64,000 nucleotides of DNA from contig CAZIKK010000003.1 in the NCBI GenBank assembly GCA_964539975.1, positions 62,001-126,000 of the forward strand, read 5' to 3'. Positions 25,994-35,424 of this stretch are shown here, piece after piece. Position numbers and translations under genes: made by a program. The stretch comes from 38-11 sp964539975 (GTDB lineage: Bacteria; Bacillota; Clostridia; Tissierellales; Dethiosulfatibacteraceae). The notes beneath the pieces are model-generated. The model saw only the letters and a program-made list of their open reading frames with translations, searched no databases and had not been told where the DNA came from. Every line of letters begins with the position of its first letter. Position 1 is the stretch's first letter.

Positions 25994-27367
25994 TTATCCT
26001 TTTTTCGTTTTCTGATGCATGAGTGCTTTTTCATAAACAGACTCAATCCACGCCATTTGACTATAGTAATGCAAATGTCCATAGTGACTGATGCCATTTC
26101 CTTTAATATAACCGCATTCCCAGTTTTTACTAATACTCCCTTTTCTGGTTTTATAAAGGGATAAGGCTTTAACTTCTTGAATACTCTCTCTAGAACGGTG
26201 AAACTCATGTAGTCGTATTTCAGACTGGTCCTCTCCATAAGGACATTCTTTTACCATTTTTGCAGTTGCATACCCAAATCGTTGTAGTTTTTGGGTCATT
26301 TCGGTATATCCTTTTAAATAACCTGTCATTTGGTAAGTTCTGCCTGTTAAATCTGTTAGCTTTTCACATAAGTACATCATTCCTCCACATTCCGAGAGGT
26401 AGGGTAACCCAAGTTCTAGATGTTGATTCAAATCTTTTCGAATAGCGGCATTATTCTCCAGTTCTTCAGCAAATATTTCGGGAAACCCTCCTCCCAAAAT
26501 CACGAGGTCGAGTGCACCAGGAATAAATGTACTTTCGATGGGGCTGAAAGGAATGATTTCTCCACCCATCTCCTTCAACAAATCTATATTGTCTTCATAG
26601 TAGAAGTTAAAGGCTTTATCATAAGCTAAGCCAATGCGTATCGGTTGATGCTTGGAAATATGAGGTGTTGAATATTTAACAGGTGTGCGGTTTTTTCCCA
26701 GTTCATAGAGTCCTTGCCAATCTAAAGTTTGGCTCAGTCTGTTTTTTACAAAGCTTAGTTTTTCAGCAAAATCATCCATTTCCCATATTGGGGTCAAACC
26801 TAAATGTCTTTCTTTCAATGACAATTCTGGAATATTTTCCACATATCCATAGACGCTAATCCCTAATGTTTCTTCCACAACTTCTTTAATGAGTTGGTAA
26901 TGAGATGCACTCACCTGATTAAATATGACCCCTTTAATATTATTGCCTGGATCATAATCTAAAAATCCTTTAATCAATGGAACTACGCTACCCGCCATCC
27001 CTTTTCCGTTAACAACCAATACTGTGGGGACGCCCAAAACTTGAGATAGGTAGGCTGTACTTCCAACCATAGAAGTCATTTCTTTACCGTCATAATAGCC
27101 CATTACCCCTTCGATAATCCCCATATCGCTGTCTACCAAATTTTTCTCGAATAAATAACGATTTGTATTGTCGTCTAAAATCCATGTATCTAGATTTCTG
27201 CTTTTTCGTCCAGTGATCACACTATGATATGCGGCATCTATATAATCAGGACCCGTTTTATATGGCTGAATGCGCATTTTTTCTGATAGCACTGCCATAA
27301 GACCTAATGAAACCGTGGTCTTTCCAGATCCACTATGGGTTCCAGCAATCATGATTGATGGTTTCAT
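25994..27367 (-). CDS. cbiA: Cobyrinate a,c-diamide synthase
   Basis: 457-residue glutamine- and ATP-dependent amidotransferase. The N-terminal dethiobiotin synthetase-like domain begins with IAGTHSGSGKTTVSLGLM (P-loop) and PYKTGPDYIDAAYH. The C-terminal class I glutaminase-like domain has the nucleophile cysteine in YLSECGGMMYL and a histidine in LHEFHRSRE. It amidates the a and c acetate chains. The gene lies 6 bases after the stop of the phosphatase gene cobC on the same transcript. Confidence 0.95.
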   Translation of the reverse strand: MKPSIMIAGTHSGSGKTTVSLGLMAVLSEKMRIQPYKTGPDYIDAAYHSVITGRKSRNLDTWILDDNTNRYLFEKNLVDSDMGIIEGVMGYYDGKEMTSMVGSTAYLSQVLGVPTVLVVNGKGMAGSVVPLIKGFLDYDPGNNIKGVIFNQVSASHYQLIKEVVEETLGISVYGYVENIPELSLKERHLGLTPIWEMDDFAEKLSFVKNRLSQTLDWQGLYELGKNRTPVKYSTPHISKHQPIRIGLAYDKAFNFYYEDNIDLLKEMGGEIIPFSPIESTFIPGALDLVILGGGFPEIFAEELENNAAIRKDLNQHLELGLPYLSECGGMMYLCEKLTDLTGRTYQMTGYLKGYTEMTQKLQRFGYATAKMVKECPYGEDQSEIRLHEFHRSRESIQEVKALSLYKTRKGSISKNWECGYIKGNGISHYGHLHYYSQMAWIESVYEKALMHQKTKKG

Positions 27368-27373
27368 AAATAG

Positions 27374-27949
27374 TCAACCTCCATTTTTAGAGTGTTTTTC
27401 TAGATGTATAGCTGTGCCATTTCCAATCAGACGGCTTTCCATCGCCATGTTTTCAGGAGATATACCTAGAAAATGATGATGGAATATTTCTATAATGGTG
27501 CCATGAGTGACTACAACTATCGGCTCTTGATTTTTTTCTATCAATTGATTGATACAGTGAATAACACGGTTCATCTCAACGATTGTTTTTCCAGCACTAG
27601 GAAATTGTGTCAATCCTGCCTGGGAATGCCATGTCGCCCATTGATCAGGATATTTTCTCTCAATTTCTATATAGGTCATGCCTTGCCAATCACCAAAACC
27701 CAACTCTTTTAAGTCTTCTACTTCTTCCACTGGAAGATGCCATTTTTCACCTAAGATCTTGGCAGAATTTTTAGCTCGCTCTAATGGACTCGTATAAATC
27801 CGATGCCAATTTTTGAAATTTTCAAGTCTATTGGACAACAACTGTATCTGTTGCACACCTTTTGGATTAATATTAATATCTAGTTGTCCTTGCATTCTTT
27901 TTTCGATATTCCAATCGGTTTGTCCATGACGAATAAGTGTGATTGACAT
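27374..27949 (-). CDS. cobC: Histidine phosphatase, probable alpha-ribazole phosphatase
   Basis: 191-residue phosphoglycerate mutase-like phosphatase. The catalytic RHG motif is at residues 7-9 (LIRHGQTDWN), with a supporting arginine in TSPLERAKNSA, an acid in LKELGFGDWQG and the second histidine in VVTHGTI. Within a cobalamin operon it most likely removes the phosphate from alpha-ribazole-5'-phosphate or adenosylcobalamin phosphate. It is the first gene after the cobalamin riboswitch, with a GAGGAG ribosome site just after the riboswitch terminator. Confidence 0.88.
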   Translation of the reverse strand: MSITLIRHGQTDWNIEKRMQGQLDININPKGVQQIQLLSNRLENFKNWHRIYTSPLERAKNSAKILGEKWHLPVEEVEDLKELGFGDWQGMTYIEIERKYPDQWATWHSQAGLTQFPSAGKTIVEMNRVIHCINQLIEKNQEPIVVVTHGTIIEIFHHHFLGISPENMAMESRLIGNGTAIHLEKHSKNGG

Positions 27950-27964
27950 TTTATCTCCTCAAAA

Positions 27965-27992
27965 CAAAAACACCTTGCCGAAGACAAGGTGT
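27965..27992 (-). terminator. Intrinsic terminator of the cobalamin riboswitch
   Basis: On the minus strand CACCTTG (27991-27985) and CAAGGTG (27977-27971) form a stem with a short loop, followed by TTTTTGTTTT. It lies between the B12 aptamer and the cobC ribosome site, so it is the expression platform. Confidence 0.88.
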
Positions 27993-28014
27993 GTATTTAC
28001 ATAAAAATAGACAC

Positions 28015-28200
28015 TGACTTCCCTCCGAAGTAGTTGTTACATGCTCAATGGCAGGTCTCCTGGCTTGCACTCTTCCTAATCTTCCTTCCTTCCCGTTTTC
28101 ACAGTGGCAATGTTGGAATTTCGTCATGCTTACAGTAGCGGGGGCTGCAGAGGTTTTTCACCTCTTTCCCTCTTAGCTCTCATATGAGAGAACCATTAAA
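28015..28200 (-). ncRNA. Cobalamin (B12) riboswitch aptamer
   Basis: Read on the minus strand the leader contains GAGGGAAA with GGTGAAAAACC, GCCACTG, a GGGAAGG element and the conserved B12 box AGCCAGGAGACCTGCC (about 28065-28050). These elements occur in the order of the Rfam cobalamin family. Combined with the following terminator, adenosylcobalamin binding should stop transcription of cobC and the downstream cbi and btu genes. Confidence 0.93.
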
Positions 28201-28208
28201 CGATTAAA

Positions 28209-28237
28209 TTGTTATCAATACTATATCGGATTGTCAA
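28209..28237 (-). promoter_or_regulatory. Promoter in front of the cobalamin riboswitch
   Basis: Consensus TTGACA (28237-28232 on the minus strand), a 17-base spacer and a weak TAACAA box with an extended TGa element. It would let the riboswitch-controlled genes be transcribed separately from cbiP-cbiB-cobD. Confidence 0.5.
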
Positions 28238-28244
28238 AATAAAA

Positions 28245-29279
28245 TCAATCCTTATTGCCGAAAAGTTTAAATTCTTTTAGTGCATCTAAAAAAGCATCAT
28301 TGTCTGAAGGCGATTTGACCGCCACACGAATATATTGACCATCCAGTGATTTGAAGTTACGAGTGTGTCTTACTACAATCCCTTTTTTAAGCAAAAAACG
28401 TATCATTTTTTCATCGTGTTTGACCGGCATTAAAAAATAATTCACTTGAGATGGACAGGTAGCATAGCCTAGTTGTTGAAGTTTTTCCACCACGCGCCTT
28501 CTTTCTACAGCATAAAATGAACGGGTGTCGTCTAGGTATTTTGTATTGTTTAAAAAATCTATTCCTAGTGCCTGAGCCACACCATTGACGCTCCATGTGG
28601 GATGTATTTTTTTTAAAGAATCCATCCTGAGATTATTACCTAAACAGTAGCCTAATCTAATGCCTGACAATCCATAGGCTTTAGTCAGAGATCTTAAAAT
28701 GATTAAATAATCATTTTCTTTTATCCAATGGGCGGTTTCTACTTTTTGTTCAAGAAAGAAATGGTATGCTTCATCAATAACCAGTGTTATTTTATGTTCT
28801 TGGCAATGTTTCACAATAAAATTTAAAACTTCACCCTCTATGACCTGGCCGGTAGGATTATTAGGGTTGCATATAAAAAGATAATCGCACTGTCTTAAGT
28901 CAAATATTTGATCATAATGGTAAAGATGTTGAATATGATAGTCATAGGCACTCATCGCCTTTTCATATTCTCCATATAAAGGTTGCAATAAAGCGCCTCT
29001 ACCATTTGGTACAAGAGATAATATCTGATAAATGGCTTCATTTGACCCGTTAAAAAACATGACTTGATCCAGATCTACCTTCTCTTGATCAGCCACTCGT
29101 TTTCTTAATAACAAACATTCATCGTCTGGATATTGGCTTACCAAAGACCACCAATCAATTTGGGGTTTGTCTAAGTAAGGAACCACATTAGTATTCGTAC
29201 TGAAATCTAAAATTATATCAGGTACCTTCATCCCAAAATATTCAAATACTTTTTCTGGATTTGCTCCATGCATTCTCAT
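28245..29279 (-). CDS. cobD: L-threonine-O-3-phosphate decarboxylase (CobD-like aminotransferase)
   Basis: 344-residue PLP-dependent class I/II aminotransferase-fold enzyme. It begins HGANPEKVFEYFG and has ILDFSTNTN, as in CobD, then NPNNPTGQV, VIDEAYHFF and the PLP lysine motif RSLTKAYGLSGIRLGY. CobD makes aminopropanol phosphate for the cobalamin side chain. The ATG at 29279 overlaps the cbiB stop as ATGA and has GGAG seven bases upstream; the frame is open a little further upstream but without a good ribosome site. Confidence 0.92.
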   Translation of the reverse strand: MRMHGANPEKVFEYFGMKVPDIILDFSTNTNVVPYLDKPQIDWWSLVSQYPDDECLLLRKRVADQEKVDLDQVMFFNGSNEAIYQILSLVPNGRGALLQPLYGEYEKAMSAYDYHIQHLYHYDQIFDLRQCDYLFICNPNNPTGQVIEGEVLNFIVKHCQEHKITLVIDEAYHFFLEQKVETAHWIKENDYLIILRSLTKAYGLSGIRLGYCLGNNLRMDSLKKIHPTWSVNGVAQALGIDFLNNTKYLDDTRSFYAVERRRVVEKLQQLGYATCPSQVNYFLMPVKHDEKMIRFLLKKGIVVRHTRNFKSLDGQYIRVAVKSPSDNDAFLDALKEFKLFGNKD

Positions 29280-30217
29280 AGCCATACTCCTGTTATCACT
29301 AACAAAGCAACCCATAAATAAGCAACACCGTACAAAATTTGGTTACTTTTCCGTATATCTAATACTGTGGGGATTCTATTGCTATCGCCAATCCTTGGTT
29401 TTTCAACCATCTGTCCAAAGTAAAAACTGTTTCCTCCAAGTTGAATCCCCATCAACCCTGCTGTGACGCTTTCTGGATGACCAGAGTTAGGACTTTTATG
29501 ATTGTATCTATCTCTCAAGAAAACGGTCCATGCATGATGACCATCAAACCCTAATAACTGACCAATGAATATCATCATTAAGCTTCCTAATCTTGCAGGC
29601 ACAAAATTGACCCAGTCATCTAGTTTGGCCGAAAAATATCCAAAATGTTGGTACTTTTCATTTTGATATCCAACCATAGAGTCTAATGTATTAATGGCTT
29701 TATATAGATACCCTAGTAATAAGCCATGTCCAAAAAAACTTCCTATAGCCATATAAAAAACTGGTGCCACCAATCCATCTATGGTGTTTTCAGATGAAGT
29801 CTCTATTGATGCTCTAATCATCTCTTCTTTTGTCAAGGATTCAGTGTCTCTTCCAACTAACATGCCTAACTGCTGTCTTGCATGGGTCAAATTATTGTTT
29901 TCTAACGAAGGGATTAATGCTTCTGTGTAATCTTTAAGGCTTTTTGCTGATGGAATTAAATACATCAGATAGAGACCTAATGTCCACTTTATGAACCAGT
30001 GTAAATGGATTAACTTTTCAATGCCCATGACTACCACGCCTACAATGAGTAAAGTGGACAGGGTCAGTATCAATCCTCTTTGTTTTTGATTAAATTCACC
30101 ATAAAGTATGTTTTCAAGTTTTTCAATTAATTTACCTATGATCACAACAGGATGAGTTCCTATGCATCGATCACCTATTACAAGATCCACCACCACACCC
30201 ACAGCTACTTGAATCAT
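29276..30217 (-). CDS. cbiB: Adenosylcobinamide-phosphate synthase CbiB
   Basis: 313-residue membrane protein that attaches aminopropanol phosphate to adenosylcobyric acid. The family start (VVVDLVIGDRCIGTHPVVIIGKLIE) and RASIETSSENTIDGLVAPVFY are present, then the PARLGSLMMIF segment and SGHPESVTAGLMGIQLGG. Several hydrophobic helices are visible. Its start overlaps the cbiP stop as ATGA, and cobD follows with the same overlap, so the three are translated together. Confidence 0.94.
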   Translation of the reverse strand: MIQVAVGVVVDLVIGDRCIGTHPVVIIGKLIEKLENILYGEFNQKQRGLILTLSTLLIVGVVVMGIEKLIHLHWFIKWTLGLYLMYLIPSAKSLKDYTEALIPSLENNNLTHARQQLGMLVGRDTESLTKEEMIRASIETSSENTIDGLVAPVFYMAIGSFFGHGLLLGYLYKAINTLDSMVGYQNEKYQHFGYFSAKLDDWVNFVPARLGSLMMIFIGQLLGFDGHHAWTVFLRDRYNHKSPNSGHPESVTAGLMGIQLGGNSFYFGQMVEKPRIGDSNRIPTVLDIRKSNQILYGVAYLWVALLVITGVWL

Positions 30218-31698
30218 GAATGCTCTCCCTTAATCAACTGCAAAATATAATCCATATCTAGGTATTGTTCTGCATATTCTGCTAGTCTTTCATAAGATTC
30301 TTCTTTAATTTTTACGGTATCCACCATCGGTCGGGTTTCTCTACCATGATAGCGTCTAATCTTATTCAACCATTGGTTTCTAAAACCATCGTTATGAAAT
30401 ATATGATGTAAATAAGTGCCAAAAACATGGTCGTTATCAGAAATACAACCTTCTTCTCCTGAAGCATCTATCATAAACGCTTTGCCTGACTGTCGATAAG
30501 ACTGCCCCAAATGAATTTCATACCCTTCTACCCATACTTTTTCGCCAAAAGCATCCGCTTGGCCTTTATTCTGTCTCACCGCTTTATCTTTCATAAAGAC
30601 CGTTTTAACTGGAAGTATTCCTAACCCTTCCATGCTCTGTCTTCCTTTTTGATCAATAAGCTCTGGATCTTCGATAATCGATCCTAGCATTTGATAGCCA
30701 CCACAAATACCAGCTATGAAGCCACCTTTGTTGTAGTACGCTATCAACTTTTCTGCTAGTCCGCTATTTTTTAAAGAATTTAAGTCATCTATCGTACTTT
30801 TAGTTCCCGGAATAATGACAGCATGAGGATTGCCAAATTGGTTCGCATCTTTAATGATTCTGACACTCACATCTTTTTCATGTATAAAAGGCTCCACATC
30901 AGTATTATTACTAATTCTTTCCAAATGAATCACACCAATATCTAGGGGATTGTCTACCTGATATTGATATAGCAAATGTTTGCTTTGTGCATCTTCTGTT
31001 TCAATATAAACATCATCAAGCATGGGTAAAACCCCTACGACTTTGATGTCATACTGCTTTTCTAACCAATCTAATCCATCTTGTAAGAGACGTACATCTC
31101 CACGAAACTTGTTGAAAATAACCCCTTTAAATCGATTTCTATGCTCCTTTAATAACTCCAATGTTCCAACGACACTAGCAAATGATCCACCCCTATCGAT
31201 ATCTGTCACCAAAATGACATTAGCGTCTGCTAACTCCGCTACGCGCATATTCACAATTTCCAGATCATTCAAGTTCACTTCTGCAGGAGAACCCGCCCCT
31301 TCTATCACCAAACAATTGTATTGTTCATGTAAAACTTTAAGTGCTTCACTGATGGCTTTGACACCATGAGTCAATGCAAAATCCTTTCGATACTCCATCC
31401 CTGTATATCCTTGGAAAACTTCCCCAAATAACACCACTTCACTATGGGTATCTCTGGTGGGTTTTAATAAAATTGGATTCATGTAGACGGATGCTTTGAC
31501 TTTTGCTGCCTCTGCTTGCACACCTTGGGCTCTGGATATTTCACAACCATCTTCAGCTACATACGAGTTGTTAGACATATTTTGTGATTTGAAAGGTGCG
31601 ACATGAATCCCTCTATTGACTAATGCGCGACATAATGCTGTCGTTACATAGCTTTTTCCCGCATCTGAACTTGTCCCTTGAATCATGATATCCTTCAT
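30214..31698 (-). CDS. cbiP: Cobyric acid synthase
   Basis: 494-residue amidotransferase that amidates positions b, d, e and g. The P-loop is in IMIQGTSSDAGKSYV, followed by PFKSQNMSNNSYV and ISRAQGVQAEAA; the glutaminase domain has the nucleophile cysteine in IAGICGGYQMLG and the histidines in GTYLHHIFHN. The ATG at 31698 has an AAGAGGAGG site six bases upstream; the frame is open to 31728 but those codons include the ribosome site. First gene of the cobalamin locus, with its own promoter and no B12 box in its leader. Confidence 0.95.
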   Translation of the reverse strand: MKDIMIQGTSSDAGKSYVTTALCRALVNRGIHVAPFKSQNMSNNSYVAEDGCEISRAQGVQAEAAKVKASVYMNPILLKPTRDTHSEVVLFGEVFQGYTGMEYRKDFALTHGVKAISEALKVLHEQYNCLVIEGAGSPAEVNLNDLEIVNMRVAELADANVILVTDIDRGGSFASVVGTLELLKEHRNRFKGVIFNKFRGDVRLLQDGLDWLEKQYDIKVVGVLPMLDDVYIETEDAQSKHLLYQYQVDNPLDIGVIHLERISNNTDVEPFIHEKDVSVRIIKDANQFGNPHAVIIPGTKSTIDDLNSLKNSGLAEKLIAYYNKGGFIAGICGGYQMLGSIIEDPELIDQKGRQSMEGLGILPVKTVFMKDKAVRQNKGQADAFGEKVWVEGYEIHLGQSYRQSGKAFMIDASGEEGCISDNDHVFGTYLHHIFHNDGFRNQWLNKIRRYHGRETRPMVDTVKIKEESYERLAEYAEQYLDMDYILQLIKGEHS

Positions 31699-31899
31699 GA
31701 TTGCCTCCTCTTGATTATCTATTCTCATAAACTAATACTTTTTTCTTCTATCAACACCATCGCTTTATCGTTCAAGTATCCCACATTAATCATTATTCAG
31801 AATACATCTATCTTCTAGCTCGTTTAGTCTTTTAGTGGTTCTTATTTCTTCATTCCACAAAAATCCATTGAATTCTTCCTAATATCACAACCTAATTGT

Positions 31900-31916
31900 A
31901 AACAGTATGTCTGTTT
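31900..31916. promoter_or_regulatory. Dyad AAACAG-TATGT-CTGTTT in the cbiP leader
   Basis: Perfect six-base inverted arms with a five-base centre, located just downstream of the expected transcription start of cbiP. It could be an operator, but the protein is unknown and the match might be chance. Confidence 0.35.
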
Positions 31917-31932
31917 CAAGTTTACGGTATAT

Positions 31933-31962
31933 ATTGTACCATTATGATCCCCTTCTATTCAA
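31933..31962 (-). promoter_or_regulatory. Promoter of cbiP-cbiB-cobD
   Basis: On the minus strand TTGAAT (31962-31957), 18-base spacer and TACAAT (31938-31933) with an extended TGg. The leader to the cbiP start is about 225 bases. In 31699-32117, apart from this promoter, the dyad and the glycogen-operon terminator, nothing else was seen. Confidence 0.62.
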
Positions 31963-31963
31963 G

Positions 31964-32001
31964 AAATAAAAACCCTCAAGAATACTAACCATTCTTAAAG
32001 G
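31964..32001 (-). terminator. Intrinsic terminator of the glycogen operon
   Basis: On the minus strand an 11-base stem (32001-31991 with 31983-31973, two G-U pairs) and a seven-base loop are followed by TTTTTATTT. It lies about 120 bases after the last gene of the operon and abuts the cbiP promoter. Confidence 0.75.
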
Positions 32002-32117
32002 TTCCTTAAATATAGGCATATCTTTCGTGTTTTTAGTTGTTCCTCAGCTATTCAAAAAAGTTGGTTTTACTCTCCTGTTTTTCTTTAAAAATCTCGTGCT
32101 ATCATTTGATTTATTCT

Positions 32118-33986
32118 CTAGTTCAACTGTATCAATCGACATCCAAAACCTTCTAACACGATCGTTTGAGATAGTTTTTCATCTTCCAAAACATCCCACC
32201 CTTCAGATGCGGAAATAGCCATAGAGATTGGTTTTGATGACTGGTTGGTTGCGCATAGCAAAGCTTCATCCTTCCATACTCTCAAATAACTGAATAGGGC
32301 TCCTTCACATTGGTATGGCTTCCACTTCCCTTTCTGCAAGATTTTTGACTTGCTCCGGTATAAAAAGATCTTTTGATACCAATCCATCAATTCTTTATCT
32401 TCTTTTCCCCACGGAAAGGGTTTTCGGCAATACGGATCTTGAAAACCTTCAACACCTGCTTCGTCACCATAATAGATGCATGGGACACCTGGAAACGTAC
32501 TTTGAATGAATGCCAGTAGTTTTAATCTTCTCTTACCTAACGTTCGTTGTTTCTCAGGCAACTTATAAATATATGCTTGATCGTCTTTTGTCCCAATTGA
32601 GTCTGGTCCTTCTCCCAAGAGCGTTAGAATTCTTTTCGTGTCATGACTGCCAATAAGGTTCATCGTCGCATAAAAATATTCTTGAGGATAGTTCTCTCTA
32701 AGAGACATCAAATGCGCCAAGGTTTCTCTTCCATCCATTTTTCCCATGATGTATTCTACCATGATGTTTCTGAATGGATAATTCATCACCGAGTCCAAAG
32801 CATCTCCCAAAAAATACTGGCGCAGTTGCCCATAACTTTCTTTGTTGGATGCATCTTCCCACACTTCTCCTAAGATCACACTTTCCGAATCAATCTGAGT
32901 GGTTTCCTGCTTTATCAATTGAATGAATTCATCGGGAAGCTCGTCTGCCACATCCAAACGCCAGCCTTTGGCGCCATTTTTCAGCCATCGTTTCACAATG
33001 CTATTTTCGCCAGTCACCATATATTCCAAGTAGCTGGGTTCCATTTCATCTATATTGGGCAAGGTCAGATTGCCCCACCAGCTTTCATAATGGTTCGGAT
33101 AATCACTGAATCGAAACCACGGAAAGTAGAGGGAATCTTTTGATTGGAAAGCACCTAACTGAGGATAACGGGCATTCTTGTTGAAATAACGACTGTCACT
33201 TCCTACATGACTGAATACGCCATCTAATAGAATATGAATCCCCATCTCTTGGCAAGCAGCTGCCAGTTGCTTGAAAATTTCAAGGTCTCCAAATCCTGAA
33301 TCTATCGTTTCATAATCCGCCGTATCGTATTTGTGATTGCTATGCGCTTCAAAAATCGGGTTGAGATAAAGAATGGATACACCCAAAGATTTTAAATAAG
33401 GCAGTTTTTTAATAATGCCTTCCAGATTGCCTCCATACACATCCCAGTAAACGATATTGCCTGCACGATCTTTAATATAACGGTTTGGATCGTTCCAATT
33501 GGTATATTTAACAAATCCTTGTCTCCCGACATATCGATCTTCCTCGCCACCAAAATGGAATCGATCCACAAATATCTGGTACATGGTTCCTTCCTTGTAC
33601 CAGTCGGCTACTTTAATGTCTTTTTTATGAACTGTCAACTGATAAGGGATGGGATCCCAATGATACAGATGGCTTTCTCCACCCAATCGCTTCAAATTGT
33701 TTCCCAGATAACGCGTGTACTCTGGTGTATTCAATGAAAAGTGATAAAACAACACACAAGGTTTTTTCGGTGCCGTATAACGAATGGTGTAGGTCTGTCC
33801 CTTTTCTGACACCTCTGTCTTTTTCATTTCCAACGTGGTTTTTTCATCTTCTGTTCCAATGACTAGATGACACACCATTTCAGGTTCATCTGTCACAATC
33901 AATCTGAACACCACTTCCGTTTCCACAGAAACGGCACCAAAGGGTGTCTTGTATTGGGGTTGATGGGAATGATAGCGAACATTCAT
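32118..33986 (-). CDS. GH13 family glycosidase (alpha-amylase/neopullulanase-like)
   Basis: 622 residues: an N-terminal beta-sandwich carbohydrate domain (about 1-125), a GH13 barrel and a C-terminal sandwich. Conserved GH13 regions are visible: ILLDGVFSHVG, GWRLDVADELP with the nucleophile aspartate, ILGEVWEDA with the acid/base glutamate, and LIGSHDTKRI. YQIFVDRFHFG at the barrel start is typical of neopullulanase-type enzymes. No signal peptide, so it acts on intracellular glycogen or maltodextrin. Start overlaps the glgA stop as TAATG. Last gene of the glycogen operon; debranching or maltodextrin hydrolysis is inferred. Confidence 0.9.
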   Translation of the reverse strand: MNVRYHSHQPQYKTPFGAVSVETEVVFRLIVTDEPEMVCHLVIGTEDEKTTLEMKKTEVSEKGQTYTIRYTAPKKPCVLFYHFSLNTPEYTRYLGNNLKRLGGESHLYHWDPIPYQLTVHKKDIKVADWYKEGTMYQIFVDRFHFGGEEDRYVGRQGFVKYTNWNDPNRYIKDRAGNIVYWDVYGGNLEGIIKKLPYLKSLGVSILYLNPIFEAHSNHKYDTADYETIDSGFGDLEIFKQLAAACQEMGIHILLDGVFSHVGSDSRYFNKNARYPQLGAFQSKDSLYFPWFRFSDYPNHYESWWGNLTLPNIDEMEPSYLEYMVTGENSIVKRWLKNGAKGWRLDVADELPDEFIQLIKQETTQIDSESVILGEVWEDASNKESYGQLRQYFLGDALDSVMNYPFRNIMVEYIMGKMDGRETLAHLMSLRENYPQEYFYATMNLIGSHDTKRILTLLGEGPDSIGTKDDQAYIYKLPEKQRTLGKRRLKLLAFIQSTFPGVPCIYYGDEAGVEGFQDPYCRKPFPWGKEDKELMDWYQKIFLYRSKSKILQKGKWKPYQCEGALFSYLRVWKDEALLCATNQSSKPISMAISASEGWDVLEDEKLSQTIVLEGFGCRLIQLN

Positions 33987-35413
33987 TAGTTGTCGCCTTT
34001 TATTTTACGATAAATTTGTCCATAAGCCTGAGCTGATTTTTGCCAGTCAAATCTTGATTGAAAAGCATTGTTTACCACTTGTCTCCAAGCGGGTTCATTC
34101 CGCTTGTAAAGACATACGGCTCTGGTTAATTCCGCTAACATTTCATGCGCATTGTAATTGTTAAACACAAAGCCATTCCCCTCACCGGACAACACGTTGA
34201 ATTTTTCAATGGTATCGTTCAAACCTCCTGTTTTTCTTACCAACGGCACCGCGCCATAGGCCAGTGCAATCATTTGGGTCAAGCCACAAGGTTCCACTCT
34301 GGAAGGCATCAATATCATATCGCTTGATGCATATATTTTTGAAGCCAGTTTTGAGTCAAAAGCTGTATGCACAGATGTATGGGATGGAAAGCTGTTTCGA
34401 ATATGATGGAACACATCTTCGTACTTCTTATCTCCCGTTCCCAACACTACCAAGTTGATCCCAAGACCCATCATTTCATAGATTACATGGGTAATTAAAT
34501 CGATCCCTTTCAACTCATCCAATCGGGAAACAATTCCTACTAGAGGGCGTTTGTCTTCGTCCAGCATTCCCATTTCTTCCAAAAATTGCCGCTTGTTTTC
34601 CTGTTTTTTAACAATTGAACGGGTATAGTTAACGTACAAATTTTCGTCTGTGGCTGGATTATTGGATTGGTAATCAATTCCATTAAGAATGCCTGTCAAT
34701 TTATGCTGGTTGGATTTGATGACCCCATGAAGATCTTGTCCAAAATAGGAATGTCCCAGTTCTTTGGCGTAGGTAGGCGAAACGGTTGTTACCCAGTCGG
34801 CATTGTAAATGCCTGCCTTCATCATATTGGTGGCATCCTTGAATTCAATGTCTTCCGTTATTTCTGACGGAGTCAGCCCAAGAATGTCGTACAGAGTTTC
34901 TTTGCCATAAATGCCTTGATACTTAATATTATGAATGGTTAAAACCGTTTTAAGGTCTTGATAATGCTGATGATAGTGCTTTTCCAACAAAAATGGCACC
35001 ATAGCTGTCTGCCAATCGTTACAATGAATAATATCAGGCCAAAAATCTGTCTGGGGCACAAATTCTAAAATGGCTTTTGAGAAAAACAAGTACCTCTCTG
35101 CTTCGTCAAAGAAGCCATAGAGGCCTTCTCGATTGTAATAATAATCGTTTTTAACAAAATAGTACACCGTGTTTCCCTTTGACAATTGCTTGATCTCGCA
35201 GGGTTGTTGACGCCAATTAAGCTGGACGGTGAAGGTTGTCACCGTTTCCATCTGATCTTTATATATCTGGGGTATGTCTTGGTACAAGGGCATCATAACC
35301 CGAACTGTTTCTTTTTGTTCATTTAAAACTTGTGGCAAAGATCCCGCCACATCTCCTAACCCACCACTTTTCGCAAAAGGAGCCGCTTCTGACGTGACAT
35401 ATAGTACTTTCAT
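33986..35413 (-). CDS. glgA: Glycogen synthase (ADP-glucose type)
   Basis: 475-residue GT5 glycosyltransferase that extends alpha-1,4-glucan chains from ADP-glucose. The KSGGLGDVAGSLP motif near the N-terminus binds ADP-glucose, and TVLTIHNIKYQGIYG, IDYQSNNPATD and the C-terminal PSRVEPCGLTQMIALAYGAVPLVRKTGGLNDTI are typical. The ATG at 35413 follows GGAGGAAACG; an upstream in-frame ATG lies within that ribosome site. Length matches bacterial GlgA. Confidence 0.96.
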   Translation of the reverse strand: MKVLYVTSEAAPFAKSGGLGDVAGSLPQVLNEQKETVRVMMPLYQDIPQIYKDQMETVTTFTVQLNWRQQPCEIKQLSKGNTVYYFVKNDYYYNREGLYGFFDEAERYLFFSKAILEFVPQTDFWPDIIHCNDWQTAMVPFLLEKHYHQHYQDLKTVLTIHNIKYQGIYGKETLYDILGLTPSEITEDIEFKDATNMMKAGIYNADWVTTVSPTYAKELGHSYFGQDLHGVIKSNQHKLTGILNGIDYQSNNPATDENLYVNYTRSIVKKQENKRQFLEEMGMLDEDKRPLVGIVSRLDELKGIDLITHVIYEMMGLGINLVVLGTGDKKYEDVFHHIRNSFPSHTSVHTAFDSKLASKIYASSDMILMPSRVEPCGLTQMIALAYGAVPLVRKTGGLNDTIEKFNVLSGEGNGFVFNNYNAHEMLAELTRAVCLYKRNEPAWRQVVNNAFQSRFDWQKSAQAYGQIYRKIKGDN

Positions 35414-35424
35414 CGTTTCCTCCT

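Noticed and set aside
25942..26238. A 98-residue ORF overlapping cbiA and the cbiA-cbiC gap
   Set aside because: It lies in another frame of the cbiA coding region, has no recognisable domain, and the cbiA frame is fully conserved across it.
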